64,000 nucleotides of DNA, taken from assembly GCA_950295325.1 (NCBI GenBank), contig OX485807.1:6140501-6204500 (forward strand). The letters are read 5' to 3'. This stretch comes from Polytrichum commune (taxonomy: Eukaryota; Streptophyta; Polytrichopsida; Polytrichales; Polytrichaceae). Each line of letters starts with the position of its first letter. Position 1 is the stretch's first letter. The notes beneath the pieces were generated by a model. That model ran no database searches. It was given only the letters and a program-made list of their open reading frames with translations, and was not told where the DNA came from. Positions 26,560 through 38,905 of this stretch are shown piece by piece. Made by a program: the position numbers and the translations under genes.

Positions 26560-28330
26560 ACTAGCATGCTCTGATCTTCCACTTGGGACAATCTAATCTG
26601 CATGATCACCTCTAAAAAGCATATGCAAAGTAGTAGGTTTCCCAAGGTTTTTGTGGATGAACTCACCTTCATCCTCGTTTGCATGCAAGACCAACAAAAA
26701 CAAATTAGACATATGTTTACATAGTACATAGGATTGTTTCCCACTAATGTCGGTGTTATGCATTTTGAGGAAAGATGTGCATGAGCATCTAGGGTACTTG
26801 GTGGCTGTGATGTGGTAATGCTCGTCAAGGGTAATTGTCCCGGTTGAAAATTGCATAGATCCTCTTATTGGACAGAAGAATCAAGTCCATTCTCTCCACA
26901 ACTACCATTGAAAATGACAGAGCAAGTGACATGCATTGTAATGGGGTTCCAAAGTTGGACTATAACAAACTGCCTTCCCATCGGAAGTCATTGATTTCTT
27001 CATGTTTTTCTAATTTGAAGAGACCCCGTAATATGGAGTTGGTGTTAAACACCAACATTGGCCTTACATAAGGAGATGCCTCTATGTGGAGTGCAATGCA
27101 AATGACTCATGTAGTGGCCAACGTACGGAGAATGTGCCATAGATTTGGCTATGCATTCATTACTGCAATCGATCCTTATTGTTGGGAGACACAACGGGAA
27201 GGTTACTTAGAGAAGTCACGTCTACACATTCGGCATACGAGATTCACTTTTAGAACCCAAATCATCATTTAATTTGTGCTAGCTACTTCCAAAACATCTT
27301 TCTCCTTCCAAATGAGGCTCTTTGTGGTCAAATTTGGTCATATACCTATCAATATATTTTGGAAATATTGCACGGAGTAGTTGGCGTCCAGCTGCACGAA
27401 GCAACAACTCCATTTTGTTTGGAAGCCTTATAGTTATAACTCTCTTGAAGAGCTCCGAATGTTGCGATTGCTAGACCAATGCTCTTGTCAAATCGTCAAC
27501 AATTATCTCAAAAATATCTATGCCATTCTTACCATACATTAGATGCCATTTATGATGGATGGTCTCTGAGAAGTTGTAGGCGGGCATGTTGGCATCCTCG
27601 TCGAGTGTCATGTCATGGTTGAGAACTAAAACTAAATCAAACCACTTAGAAAGAAAAAAGAAAAAAATTCCAAAATAAAGATTGAGTACAAGATAGGTGG
27701 TGGACTTACATAGCTAATGGTGGATTTTTATTGGGCAAACAAAATTTCCACCACTTAAGCCAATGCATCATGCTTTGTTCCCCATTTGTCCTACATGCGC
27801 CAAAGGTCTCCAATCATTCCTCAAGCTTTGACTATTTGCGACCCCCTCATCCAATGCCTTGGAATTCTTCCACTTGTAGAATAATGCATTCAACTCCTTT
27901 AGCAAGGAGGTGGCGATGTATTTTTTGTGTTGTTCTAGTGGTTGCTCCCGTTTGAAATTGCATGTCTTGTCCATGCCTTCAATGGGGTCCTTGGGGTTTC
28001 CATTTCCAAAGACAAACTACTTTGTACTCCAATTGGCTTAAGCATAATCAACCTTTGAATTCATAATAACGGAGCTATGGCACATGACATAGTTTCATCT
28101 GCTTAATCATTGAATACCACATGAAGCTCAAGTTGTTGTGCTTGTGAATTGTATGATAGTGAGAACATACATGTAGTCCATGTCATACATAAGGTAATCC
28201 ATGGTCCTCCATCCGTGCACTCTCTTCACATGGCCATGAGCCACACCTCCTCCAAAGAATCTCCAGGTTGCATATGTTTCACCAAGTCCACCATAGAGTC
28301 AAATCTATTTTTTCCTCATCTTGAAAAGGT
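26560..28330 (-). pseudogene. Degenerate MULE-like transposase with SWIM finger
   Basis: Reading the minus strand across several frames gives an ordered set of transposase-like blocks broken by stops and frameshifts. From 28.1 to 27.75 kb there is a block ending DKTCNFKREQPLEQHKKYIA, like the post-catalytic segment of a family of plant MULE-type proteins. At 27.63-27.46 kb lies NMPAYNFSETIHHKW, and at 27.41-27.30 kb AAGRQLLRAIFP and LEGERCFGS. Near 26.86-26.63 kb is a cysteine/histidine block (PRCSCTSF...VLCKHM) with C-x-C...C-x-H spacing, the SWIM zinc-finger pattern usual at the C-terminus of MULE transposases. No uninterrupted frame exceeds about 90 codons, so it is not functional. The family match is from memory. 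Confidence 0.55.
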
Positions 28331-28379
28331 ACACAAATTGTGACCCATGCCCAAGTAAGTAACTATCTTGGATGTAGTG

Positions 28380-28640
28380 TCTAAGATTCAAGTATATTTG
28401 GATTTATGCATGAATTTTGGACAATTCAACCGCCAATATGACATATACTAGATCACAAAACTATGACAATTATAGTGGTTGGTGAACATGGAATACAAAC
28501 ATCCGAAGTTAAAGTTGTTGTGTTGTTGCTTTTGCTATTGTCGGTTTATGTTTTGGTCCCCACAAGTGCATATCTTTTAGTATTTTTGAACAATTGGTTT
28601 GTCCAAATATAGTTAAATGTCGGATTAGTCCACTTTGAGC
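28380..28640 (+). repeat. Dispersed direct repeat, copy 2
   Basis: Direct copy of the 5990 repeat. It lies just beyond the degenerate transposase and before the hAT-like MITE at 28722, so it may be a terminal part of the transposase-bearing element. Confidence 0.6.
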
Positions 28641-28721
28641 TCCAAAATATGGTCAGTACTTCCATTTTGTGCATACCGAGACTTGAAAAACAAAACCTAG
28701 CTATGAATATTAGGGAATATA

Positions 28722-29154
28722 CACGGGGAGGTCACTCCATTATAAAGTTGAACAACCACGTGCGAAACACTTTACATGTATAAAATCCTACCTTTTTACA
28801 TAAAGCATCACCAAAATGGATAAAACTTTTATCAAACTTTTTTTCATGAGTAGATATAAACGGTACCTATTACATAGTAAAGAATGGTAACTAAATTTGA
28901 TGATTTTTTTACTTAAATTTTTATAAAACATACCATTTCTAACTAGAATGACGCAGAATTGAACTAAACAATTTACTACAAAAAAATGAAGATGACTAAA
29001 AATTTCAAAAGAATATACAAAATATACTATCACTAGTTATGTATATGTAGAAAAAATATCATAAATTTTAAAATTATCTATGGCATGTAATATAGGGGTA
29101 GCAAACTTTGTTCACACGTGGTGTTCAACTTGACAATGGAGTGACCTCCCTGTG
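28722..29154 (-). mobile_element. hAT-like MITE, copy B
   Basis: 433 bp, inverted relative to copy A, with the same CACGGGGAGG ends. The 8-bp flanks are identical on both sides (GGAATATA at 28714-28721 and 29155-29162), so the boundaries are secure and the insertion is fairly recent. Confidence 0.88.
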
Positions 29155-29162
29155 GGAATATA

Positions 29163-30551
29163 ATTGTCATGTGTGACCCTTCGCGTCGATTTTTTTGGCG
29201 TCATGTCCCTCGGATCCCATAATCTTGGAAGACATCCCTTGTTTCATGAGTAGACTCATATGAGCTTGGTCATGATAACATTATTCATCCTAGGTGGTAG
29301 ACTTCATTTTCCACGGTTCATCAAAACTAGAGTCTTGACCCGGGAAAGTGAGGAGGTCTACAACAATGCTTTATTGCAAAGTGCACTCAAATCCACCTCA
29401 AGCACTCGAATCAACTTTGTATGCCATCCTCTCATTAGCCAATAATATGCATATAAGGAAAATGGTCCTAATTCGGTTATTTATCCTAATAGGGCACCTA
29501 CATTTGCATGGTATGTGGTTATATGTGGAATTAAGAATGGACCCCAAATAGACATATCTTCAACCTTTAATTACAAGGATGTGCGATAGGCCAAAGCTGA
29601 ATTTGTCGTACGCTTGGGCCATTTTGAGTCAATTTTTCTACATGAAATGTCATGAATACACTACGAGCATGTAGCCAACTCCACAACCCATTTGATACCA
29701 CATATTATGTGCTAATTGGATCATATTTGAGATCATTTTGAAAGTTGGATAAAACATTCTAGACTTCTCCTTTCAATCTCAAAATGTTAAGAGAACTTTA
29801 AGATCTACAATAGGACATGCCACCTAGATTCACAAGACCTGCCACCCATGAGAACTTTCGGGTGGCAAATCCTAGATCGTCTTTGCAAGGCTAGCTTGAC
29901 CCAGCCGTCATAGAATGACAAGCTAGAAAGCCATACTTTTATCTTTATTGTAAATTAATAACGAACACCACTATTGTAGGATGTAATTCAAAGCCCAAAA
30001 ATCCTCGAACAACTACACGGATGTTTCTCTCAATCTCACCTTTTAGTCAAGTTTGATCACCCGGAGCTTGATATGGAACCTTCACGGATAACCCTAATAC
30101 TCAACATCATCGGGAGAACACATGTGATAACTTTCTTCACTTTGACGTCTTATTGCTTTCGCATGTCAACTCCGATTCGTAAGCTTGAAATGATAGTGTG
30201 CACGATTCGCAAATTATCGCTTGTAAATGGACGATCGGAAGTGTTGGCTGTGGAGTTGGAGCCGGCCTATAAATAGCATGAGATACGTTCAACTATATAT
30301 GAAGCTGGGGGCCGGGGGGGGGGGGGGGTGTGAGTCACGAATCTAGTATATGGTTGTCCATGTTGTTGGGTTCCCCGAACTTTCAAGGAAGATGCGATCC
30401 GTGTTGACTTGTGGGGATAAAAACTATTGAGGAATAAAGACCAACCAAAAGGTGCATGAACGTATGGGCACATGTGGGCCACAAACTGGCTCCCCCGATT
30501 CTATTCACTCATTTCATCACTTCACCTGCTCCTGCATTTCAGCTCTACATA
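29163..30551. other. No gene; repeat debris with a TATA-like site
   Basis: Contains a worn TAAGGTAGA-family piece near 29480-29550 and the repeat at 29745. A good TATA-like word CCTATAAATAG lies at about 30268, followed by a G run at 30315. The TATA-like site may belong to an old LTR or be chance. Confidence 0.35.
29745..29960 (+). repeat. GCTAGCTTGACCCA repeat, copy 1
   Basis: Shares the GCTAGCTTGACCCA and GACAAGCTAGAAA words, and their spacing, with 38440-38640 and the inverse at 48850-49030. Non-coding. Confidence 0.5.
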
Positions 30552-31072
30552 CAGTCCACCCTCTATAAATGTTACACCTATAAGTGTTAACCCTCTCTAA
30601 ATGTTAACTTTCTTTTACTCCCCACATATTGCACACTATAAATGTTAAACGTGTTAACTGTTAATAAAATGGTACTCCCTTCTTTGTAAATTTGACTCTA
30701 TAAATGTTAACGAATGAAATACAACCATAATATGGATGATAAAAACTACACATCCAGTTACATTCCTCTCTCTCTCTCACCATGCGTTAGGGCGAGGCAC
30801 ATGGCATCGAGGGTGGGGTGGCGGCAGAGCGGTAGAGAATTGATTCCCAAAGCTTGATTCCCAAAGCTTGATATTGAATAAAGTTTTGATTGGGTTTGCA
30901 ATTTTATGAATGGTATTATCTCACAAGGACTCTTCACAATTGCTTATATTTATAAATGTTAAGATTTGTATATTGCTCAAAAAAGTAATTTTATTATTGT
31001 TAACTGTTAACACCTCTATAAATGTTAACTTTGATCCACTCCCGAGGGTTAACATTTATAGAGGGTAGACTG
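30552..31072 (+). mobile_element. Emigrant/pogo-like MITE, copy 1
   Basis: 521 bp between TA dinucleotides. The ends CAGTCCACCCTCTATAAATG and (reversed) CAGTCTACCCTCTATAAATG resemble the Emigrant/Lemi (pogo, Tc1-mariner) ends of plants. The motif CTATAAATGTTAAC recurs inside in both orientations, and a second copy lies inverted at 63284. Confidence 0.8.
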
Positions 31073-31153
31073 TACATACAACCCGCCTCCTATATATATC
31101 CTCTCAATCTGTCCTAAAGTTGCTGCCTCCTCATTCTATTGAAAATAAACTCA

Positions 31154-31659
31154 GGGCCACTTCACACACGACACAAGCCAAGAGCCGTGACCATGGAATT
31201 GTGAGAGCCCAAAAGAAAAGTGTCCAAAGGCCGTCCCAACGCACCTCTGACGTCATGTAGTGTGGTCACCGGCCCTCAAGTGTAGCGTGAAGTCATATGC
31301 GACCGGGCCCTCAGCCAACTGTTGTTTCAATGAAGTTTTATTCATGCGGGTCCTCACACATGATAAAATCAAATAAATCAACGGTTGTGAGCAGTCGGAG
31401 TGCCATGGTCTCCCGGTTTCGTGTTAGGCGTACCTCCAAGAGGTGGTTTTTGGAAAATAATCCAAGTGACCATGAAACGTGATCCCTTCGATGCCATGTA
31501 GGAATCCGTGTAGACTTTACATCCGTCTCGCATTCACTTACTCCGTTGGTCCCTCAAGCGTAGTGTGAAGCGAACTTGGACCGGCTCTGCTTTTTCCACC
31601 AATGAGAGTGCTTGAAGTGTAATGGTCAAGGGTTGTCAGTCTCGTGTGTGAAGTGGCCC
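31154..31659 (+). mobile_element. GGGCC-ended MITE, family B copy 1
   Basis: 506 bp starting GGGCCACTTCACACACGA with a matching inverted end (TCGTGTGTGAAGTGGCCC). The interior holds GCCAAGAGCCGTGACCAT and a segment ending ACTTGGACCGGCTC, all repeated in copy 2 at 51081. Confidence 0.75.
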
Positions 31660-31677
31660 TAAGATTTACATGCCAGA

Positions 31678-31957
31678 GGGCCAGTTCACAATGGGGTCCC
31701 GAGTTTCAACATGGAGGCGAAGTCCCAACTTTGGAGCCTCAAGAAACCATTCAAATATGGTTAACAATCATTAAAAGTTGGATCTTGATTATTTCATGTA
31801 AAAATATTCACCGGACTTGTGTTGAGAGTTGGGTCTAGCTTTTTGCTCGACCCAACTCTCAACACAAGTTCCGAGTCTCATCTCCAAAAATCGTTGTCAC
31901 GTGGGTGTCCATGTCATACTTGGGACTTAGGACTTGGGACCCCGTGTGAACCGGCCC
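31678..31957 (+). mobile_element. GGGCC-ended MITE, family A copy 2
   Basis: 280 bp with ends GGGCCAGTTCACAATGGGGT and, reversed, GGGCCGGTTCACACGGGGTC. It shares most of its interior with the 14339 element, including the GTTGAGAGTTGGGTCT stem. The right flank is TAA. It lies 18 bp from the end of the neighbouring family B element. Confidence 0.72.
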
Positions 31958-31959
31958 TA

Positions 31960-32297
31960 AGTCCAACATCATAGCAATAATTTGGACACCTATATTTGAG
32001 TGGTATTTGTTTAGGTGTGGATTCAAGAATGGATACATGTGTTTTGAAAGAGATTGATTTACATGCTCAAAACATGTTAACCATTCTAGGTTCAACAAGC
32101 AACATGAGGGGCGAGGGGCTATATGACACTTAACAAGCACAAGAATTTTCGCTTTGATAATGAATAAGATATTCACATGACCTCCAATCGTGAGGCAAAT
32201 GGTACCATGCACAATCATCTTGCACTAAGCATGTGTTTCATATCCTACGAGAAGTGGATGCATAGAGAAGAACATATGAATAATACATGTCTACCTT
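31960..32297 (+). repeat. TAAGGTAGA-family MITE
   Basis: Carries TTTGGACACCTATATTTGAG, CCATTCTAGGTTCAACAAGC and TTCATATCCTACGAGAAGTG, and ends GTCTACCTTA. It directly follows the family A GGGCC element. Confidence 0.65.
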
Positions 32298-32392
32298 AAA
32301 TGAAACATGTATTGAATAAAAAAAGTGATGATATGGCAACAAAATTGACTCCTTGTGGAGTTTGGAACTTTTGGTATACAAAGCCTGAAGTA

Positions 32393-33260
32393 ATTTATCA
32401 CGTATGAGTGTACCTCTCATTCATCCAACATAAATGCCATGAAATAGTTATACATTGAAGGTTACATATACATATAGATTTTCTTTTGGTGCAAATGATA
32501 ATTTTATTGCCGAAAGAAATGACTACGACCCTATCACGGTGCAAACGTTAAGGCCAAGACAAGGAATGAGGAGCCGGAGAACACCAACCATTGACACCTA
32601 AAACTCCAACCATTAACACGATAGCCACTAACTAATGAACTTAGTAGCCACACAACTCAACACCCAAGCACAAGTCAACTTAACTTGCTACCATTGAAAG
32701 TGTGCACCCCTTCAAACGGAGGGTAAGTGTTCACCCTTTAAATTTTCTCATGCTCTCACTTACACGTGATATCATGTGCACCCCAATTTTTGTCATACTT
32801 TTCAATGTTTCGACAATCGCTCAAAGTGCAGTGCCATGCAATTCTCACAAATTCAAGGAATGCAATCCACATGGTAGTTTCCATGTGTTTGAGTGTCACT
32901 TATGTTTGTTTAAAGATACGAACTTTCCTGCTAGTCCAAAACACACACATTATAATACAATCACATAAGAGATGCCAAATGCTTTGAAATCTCTCAATTG
33001 TAGCCGGAGCCTTTTTATTGGTTAGACATTGTTCCCAAGACATAGGACTCCATAGCCCATTCCTAGAAGGTATAGAGGCCAATACGTGCACTTTGAGCCA
33101 ACTTTTCTTTCTTTTATTTATATATTACTTGATATGTAGTATAGTGTCAAAGACCACAAATTCATGTAGTGCCAAACATATTGATCAACAATTAACGTAT
33201 AGAGGTGGGTTTTAACATGGATGGGTGAGAGGTCCACTTGTATGCAATAATATCCTCTTG
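32393..33260 (+). repeat. GAGAGGG-ended repeat, copy 3, split by a LINE
   Basis: The left part (32393-32487) has GAGTGTACCTCTCATTCATC. The right part (33103-33260) resumes with TGTCAAAGACCACAAATTCA and GAGAGGTCCACTTGTATGCA. The interval is filled by a LINE 3' end. Confidence 0.5.
32488..33102 (-). mobile_element. 5'-truncated LINE, 3' end
   Basis: The minus strand reads ERFQSIWHLLCDCIIMCVFW, the Trp-rich segment after the zinc-binding region of plant LINE reverse transcriptases. A non-coding tail follows, ending AATAAAATTATCATTTGCAC and an A-rich stretch. It splits a GAGAGGG repeat, and the A-rich word AAAAGAAAA at the tail side has a partner at the far side, a possible target duplication. 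Too short and broken to be active. Confidence 0.5.
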
Positions 33261-34102
33261 TCTTTTGGATTGTGTGGCTAATTAGCAAGGTTGAATTCTA
33301 TGCAAATCTTAACCTTCATGTATTATAATCATAAATAAAAAAATTTGATTGGTTTAAACATAAAATTAAGGACAAGGTGAAGAGGGGGTTCGCAAATTCA
33401 GGCTTGAGGGTAGGCTTGAATTGTTGGAGACTAGTAAGAAGTGATATTTCAATGACTCAAAGTTGTAATTGTGCTCGTCTAAGGCTTGAGAGTGGAGTGT
33501 AAGAGACATCCTCAACAAATGGGAAGCAATGTATGTCAAAGGGTTGTGAGTTGTAGAGCCCCCAATTCAAGTGCATATAATTGGCGTATTCAAGTGAGTC
33601 TTCCCATGCATATGGTCTTGCACACACCTTCACCTTCCCCACCCCTCCCTCTTGCAACCTTTGCACCTTTGCACATGCCTATGTCTTACCCTACATGCAA
33701 CTGGAGTTCATCTATGCTTCTCTTCCAATATCTATCATTTTTATGTGTTACACTTGTAAGCTTGTATACATCTTAAATTTTAACATTCCAATTTTTATTG
33801 ATCCATCGCATCATTTTTAAACCATTACGTTACTTCCCCCTACACCATGCAATACATGTTAAATCTCTGAACATATTGTATTCTCAAAGGAAAAATGTTT
33901 CCACACATGTTGTGTGCACCTTTTGCACTAGTTACATGGGCTTGAAGCCAATATTTATTGCATAGATTACTATCAAATTGTTGTAGGGCTTGCCAACATA
34001 CAAGAGTCTTGGACCATTAAAATCTCATATCATTTGGCATCCAACCTATGAGGGACCTTGGAAGTCCATTAAAATTTTATATCATTTGTTCTTTAAACCT
34101 AA

Positions 34103-34741
34103 GGGCATGTTTACACGAAAGCCACTAGGCCAAGGCTCTTCAGAATCCTTGAATTCTCACTGATTGAGAGTGTCATGAACCCTACTTTGTATTTATATGA
34201 GGGTACTCTCTTGAAGGTAGGCTTGATGGAATTTGTGGCTGGCTTTGAGGGACAACCCATGACAACTTATAAAAAATACACATTCTAATACTATTCATGT
34301 TTAATTCACAATGTGAATGTTGGAGTTGTTATACAAAGTTGAATTTTGAGTAAATAATGTGTGATATTTTTTTTTAGTGTGTAGCATTTTTTGGTATATT
34401 ATTTTGTTATTGTGAAGTAAACAAAGCTATTTTTTCCCTAATGTATAACCTATACATAGATATCGAATGCTCAAAACCTTTGGAATTAACATACACAAAC
34501 ATCAATACATAAACAAAGTCACAAGCACTTTCTTTCTTCTCTCCCTCATAATGCATTCTCATGTTTAATTGAAATATTATGAGGTCTTTTTAATGATCCC
34601 ATTTGGGTTTTACACTGAGGGGAGTGACCTCTAAAAGACTTTGGGCTATAGTCCACGGACTACTCTATGATCTCATTCAAAAAGCGGGGTACCATGGTCA
34701 TTTAAGAGCCATGGCCTCTTGCCTTTAGTGTAAACATGCCC
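34103..34741. mobile_element. MITE with GGGCATGTTTACAC ends
   Basis: 639 bp with perfect 14-base ends GGGCATGTTTACAC. Left flank TAA, right flank GAA. The short GG ends and TAA-like target suggest the same Harbinger-like group as the GGGCC elements. The interior is AT-rich, with no protein. Confidence 0.7.
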
Positions 34742-35061
34742 GAACTTGCTTCCAACCTTCGTGCTTTGGCCCAAAAAATGTGCTTGAAGTACCCTTCATT
34801 CCCCCAAGATTCTTAAGTGAGATGTCATGAAGTTTCCATCTGCCCATGCCTAAGTTCTAAGTCAAAGTCCTCCACTTTCCAATCGCAAATGCATGCGTGG
34901 CAATGAAATTTTTTTTGGCGAGATTTCTGGAAAAAACTTACCCCAAAACTTAAAAACATATTATTTTGTTGGAAAACAGGTTTTTTGGGCCAATTTTTCG
35001 AGAAATTAAAAAAGGATGAAATTGCCCTTATTACTCTTATTAGCAACTACAAGGATAATAT

Positions 35062-35095
<34 letters not shown>

Positions 35096-35278
35096 TTATT
35101 TATTTTTGAGACAAGGTCGACATGCCAACGCCAAACCACATGAGGCAGTTGACCACCTAGCAAGTTTTCTGTCAAGTAGAGAGGAGATTTCACAGCCGGG
35201 ATTCGAACCGCCAACCTCTTCCTTGAGATTTGGGTATCTCTCCACCATCATCCGGTAGTTTAAGGTCATCTCGGACCA
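35062..35278 (-). mobile_element. tRNA-related SINE with 14-bp target duplication
   Basis: The minus strand has a polymerase III B box (GGTTCGAATCC) preceded by an A-box-like GATGGTGGAGAG. The tail ends in TTGTCTCAAAAATAAATAAA and an AT run. The element is flanked by the perfect direct repeat TACAAGGATAATAT (35048-35061 and 35279-35292), a target-primed insertion signature. Non-coding. Confidence 0.85.
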
Positions 35279-35292
35279 TACAAGGATAATAT

Positions 35293-37354
35293 TACATTAC
35301 ACTCAAATGTATGTTTACAAAAGGAATATTCATATGATTGTGATCACCACTCTAGCTCCTACAACAAAATGAAATAAAACATACAGTGATGCTTGGTATC
35401 TAACATTTTATGACAAATTTAGACTTGAATTTACTTTGAACTAGTCTAAGTATGGTTATTTGTTGTCGCTTTCATGCTTAAAAAAGGGTTTTTGAATAAA
35501 AGGTAAGCCCTTGAAGCCATCTAACTTAGAAGGGCATGCTCATCCTCATATTCCCTTCAACAAATATGTTATGAATATTTGATACCCATTTGATATTGAC
35601 GTCATGGTTAACAAACTGGTACTAAACATCTCTTACTTTTTGCTTACCAAAGCCACTGCTCTATTTAGACAATAAGTTTCTTGTAGGCGTTACGTTTTTA
35701 CGAGGAATGAGGCTCATCCAATCCTATTTATTGATCATGAGATGCTTCACATTTTCAAAGCACGTGTTGACCGCTTTTTTTAAACGCTTTGAAGTGGAGG
35801 CTCTCTCTCTTTATGTAAGACTTGTCTCTCACTCCTCACGTCATGAGTGGAATTTCTTTTGAGGCAATTTGGTCTTCATGAGTCTTGTGCTAGCATTTTC
35901 TTGAAATTGTTGAGCGGAGGTTCTTATGAGCTACTACTTGGTCAAATTCCAAAAATTATGTTCATGTTTTCCAAGACATTTTCAATTTTGGAATCTTCAA
36001 TTTGTCAAGAGCAAGTTGCAACATATATTCCAATGTGAACTTCATCACAAGGTACATCACACATGTGGTGACTTGCCAAATAGTTGAATGCGCCCTTAAC
36101 ATGCTCAAAACATTTAATCGGAAAATTCAAAAAACTAGTAAATTCACAATAAGGTTAATGCAAACCGTGTTCATGATATTACAACATTATGTAATTGATA
36201 TTATATGATTTGGGAAAGTCAATGTGTCTTTGCTATTTGCAACAATTGTGTAGGGACCCCCCCCTCCCTCACAATTTCCAAAGCTAATATTGTTGAATGT
36301 TGACTCTTGGTCTTTATCAACCAATGAGCTGCAAAAAATTTGTCACTACACTAATTATAGTAAATAGCGTGGGCAAATGTCTAGTGCAATCTTGGGCAAC
36401 CTTACAATGTGGGCCATGATCAACCCTAGTTACATTTGAATCTTCAATCATTCAAATATGTACTCATTCTTTGACTTTTAGTTATGGGTAAGGTATCAAA
36501 TGAAAATGAACTGGAGTCCAATTTAAGTTCATAATCTCATTATCTAAGTTCAAGAATTGAGAAAAAATATATAATTCTTTTGACATGAATAGCACAACCG
36601 ATCTCTAGATGGCCAATTTGTCGAAATGGCTAAAAGTCATGAGACGACCTTGGTGTCTATGGAAAGAGCTTGAGAAGCTATACAAGATGGATTGGGATGG
36701 ATTGTGTGTGTGTGTGTGTGTGTGTGTTAAGTGGAAAAAGAGCAAGATTTAAATGATAATCATCATTTAAAGTAGCTAAAGGTGTTTGTGGAATGCAGGT
36801 TTTGGTGGATGCTTTAAGGAGAGGAAACCACCTAACAAATTCAACAATACATTGCACATTCTTTTCATTCCAATGGAAATAATGTAACCTACAATGTGGA
36901 CTTAAGATGTTGAATATTGTAGGTTGGTAAATGTTATGCACCCACGACATTATCTCCAATAGTTTTAAGTGTGAAAGTAAGTTTAATAATGTGGCCCACA
37001 ATATTTACCATAGTCAATATAGTAATCACAAGAAGTACGTATATTTCCACTTCCGATCCCACAAAACTAAAAAATGCACCATGAGTGAGTTGCCGATGGA
37101 AGATTGCAAGTCTTCTACCTTAGTTTACACTACACTATTCATCTAGTGTAGGGTCGCATTATGATTGGTATCCATTTTTAATTAAAGTGGTATGTTGCCT
37201 TGTCATGTAACAACAAATGCCCTATGCACCCTCCTATGATTGTTGCTACCCAATGATCATTGCAAGATTATTTACATGGGTTGACGATAACTATTGTGGG
37301 CCACATTAAATCACATCTACAGTGCACTATCACAACTACTACATCTTGTTGATG
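35293..37354. other. No gene recognised
   Basis: AT-rich DNA with a (TG)n tract at 36703-36727. Short frames only. Confidence 0.4.
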
Positions 37355-38272
37355 GGAGAGGGGAAATTATTGCATGTGAGCATACCTCTCATTCATGTAG
37401 CATAAATATCATGAAATAATATGCACCCTATATATACTATTATTAGTTGATTCGACATTGAAATTAAACCTTTTACACATATAATATGAGCTTGAAGCTA
37501 GCATGGGTAGAAAATTATAATGGACATCTTTGTGTATACTACATTATATCTTTATGTATATCACATATTATATTTATGGGTATCTTTATGCAATACTATG
37601 GTCCATTGTATTTCATGTGTAAGTTGAAAATTAAGGTGGCTTATAAATTGAAAAAATTTAGTATTTAAACATCAAACCATAAAATATTAAAAAAATTATT
37701 GATACGTTGGTATGATAATGATAATGATAATTATATTTCAACCCATAATAATCAACATTTGCGTAAAATGCCTTGATTCTGTATTCATGGTTTTAAGCAT
37801 AATATATTGTGGCCTTGAAAATGGTGTAGGTCAAGAAAAGTTTTAGTGACCAACAATATCATGGAACAAAGGCCACAATAATAGTTATAGAAGGTGTAGG
37901 TTTGAAGATTCCGAATTAGTTTAGTCCAAGTTATGCCTTGCCCACACTAGGGCCATTTGTTGCTCCTTGTTAGCATGGGGAGTCCCTCTTGATGAGGAAA
38001 CATTCATTTCATATGAAATTTATTGCTATATGTAAGGAATTTTCATCCTACTCATAGTAACCTCAATGGATGTAATGTACTACATTTCATTCATTCACTT
38101 CACTGCATACAAGACATATGAATGGAACCTCTCATTGCTTCAAGCCAATTGATGGTTCTAGTGTGGCATGCTAATATTTGAGCTGAATCAACCACAAACC
38201 TATAGGAGGTCAAGTTTTCATGTTGGATGGATGAAATATATGCTTGTATGCATTAATTACCTCTCTCTCCGT
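37355..38272 (+). repeat. GAGAGGG-ended repeat, long copy
   Basis: The left end GAGAGGGGAAATTATTGCAT with GAGCATACCTCTCATTCATG, and the right end AGGTCAAGTTTTCATGTTGG to CTTGTATGCATTAATTACCT, are 0.9 kb apart. The longer middle may be an insertion or a fuller version of the element. Confidence 0.45.
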
Positions 38273-38439
38273 TGCTATAAGTTGCTCATGGTCATGATAT
38301 TTGATTTCTTTGGCAACTTGCCCACTGCATCATAGTTATCTTTCAAAGAGAGATCAAACTGTGGATTTGATCCTTCTTTGAGAAAACTTTATATTAGGAG
38401 CTCCTTTAGCTTGACGTACATTGCAACCTTTTCTGAAAG

Positions 38440-38640
38440 TTGGGTGCAAATTTTGAAACCACCTCTTCCCCCCTCGCAAACTTCGAGAGAAGTTTAGGGT
38501 CTAAAATAAGCTACACACATGGGACCTACCATCCTAAATCTTGGATTGACTTGTGCAAGGGTAGCTTGACCCACCCATCCCAACATGACAAGCTAGAAAA
38601 CCGTGTTTCAATAACCCAACACCACGCTTTGTGTATGCTA
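38440..38640 (+). repeat. GCTAGCTTGACCCA repeat, copy 2
   Basis: Contains GGTAGCTTGACCCACCCATC and ATGACAAGCTAGAAAACC. It ends a few bases before the 86-bp tandem repeats upstream of WRC paralogue 2. Confidence 0.5.
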
Positions 38641-38647
38641 ATATAAG

Positions 38648-38905
38648 CATTAAGAGAACTTGGGTGCTTTTGTGTTAATTCTCATAAACTCAAGGTTTGG
38701 GACTTAACCCATGGTTTCATCTCCTAGACTTTACATTAAGAGAACTTGGGTGCTTTTGTGTTTATTCTCATAAAGTCAACGTTTGGAACTAAACCCATGG
38801 TTTCATCTCCTATACTTTACATTAAGAGAACTTGGGTGCTTTTGTGTTAATTCTCATAAACTCAAGGTTTGGGACTAAACCCATACAGGTTTCATCTCCT
38901 GTACT
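38648..38905 (+). repeat. Three 86-bp tandem repeats upstream of WRC paralogue 2
   Basis: Units start at 38648, 38734 and 38820 with CATTAAGAGAACTTGGGTGC and are exactly 86 bases apart, nearly identical. They lie 0.7-1.0 kb upstream of the start codon. Confidence 0.9.
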
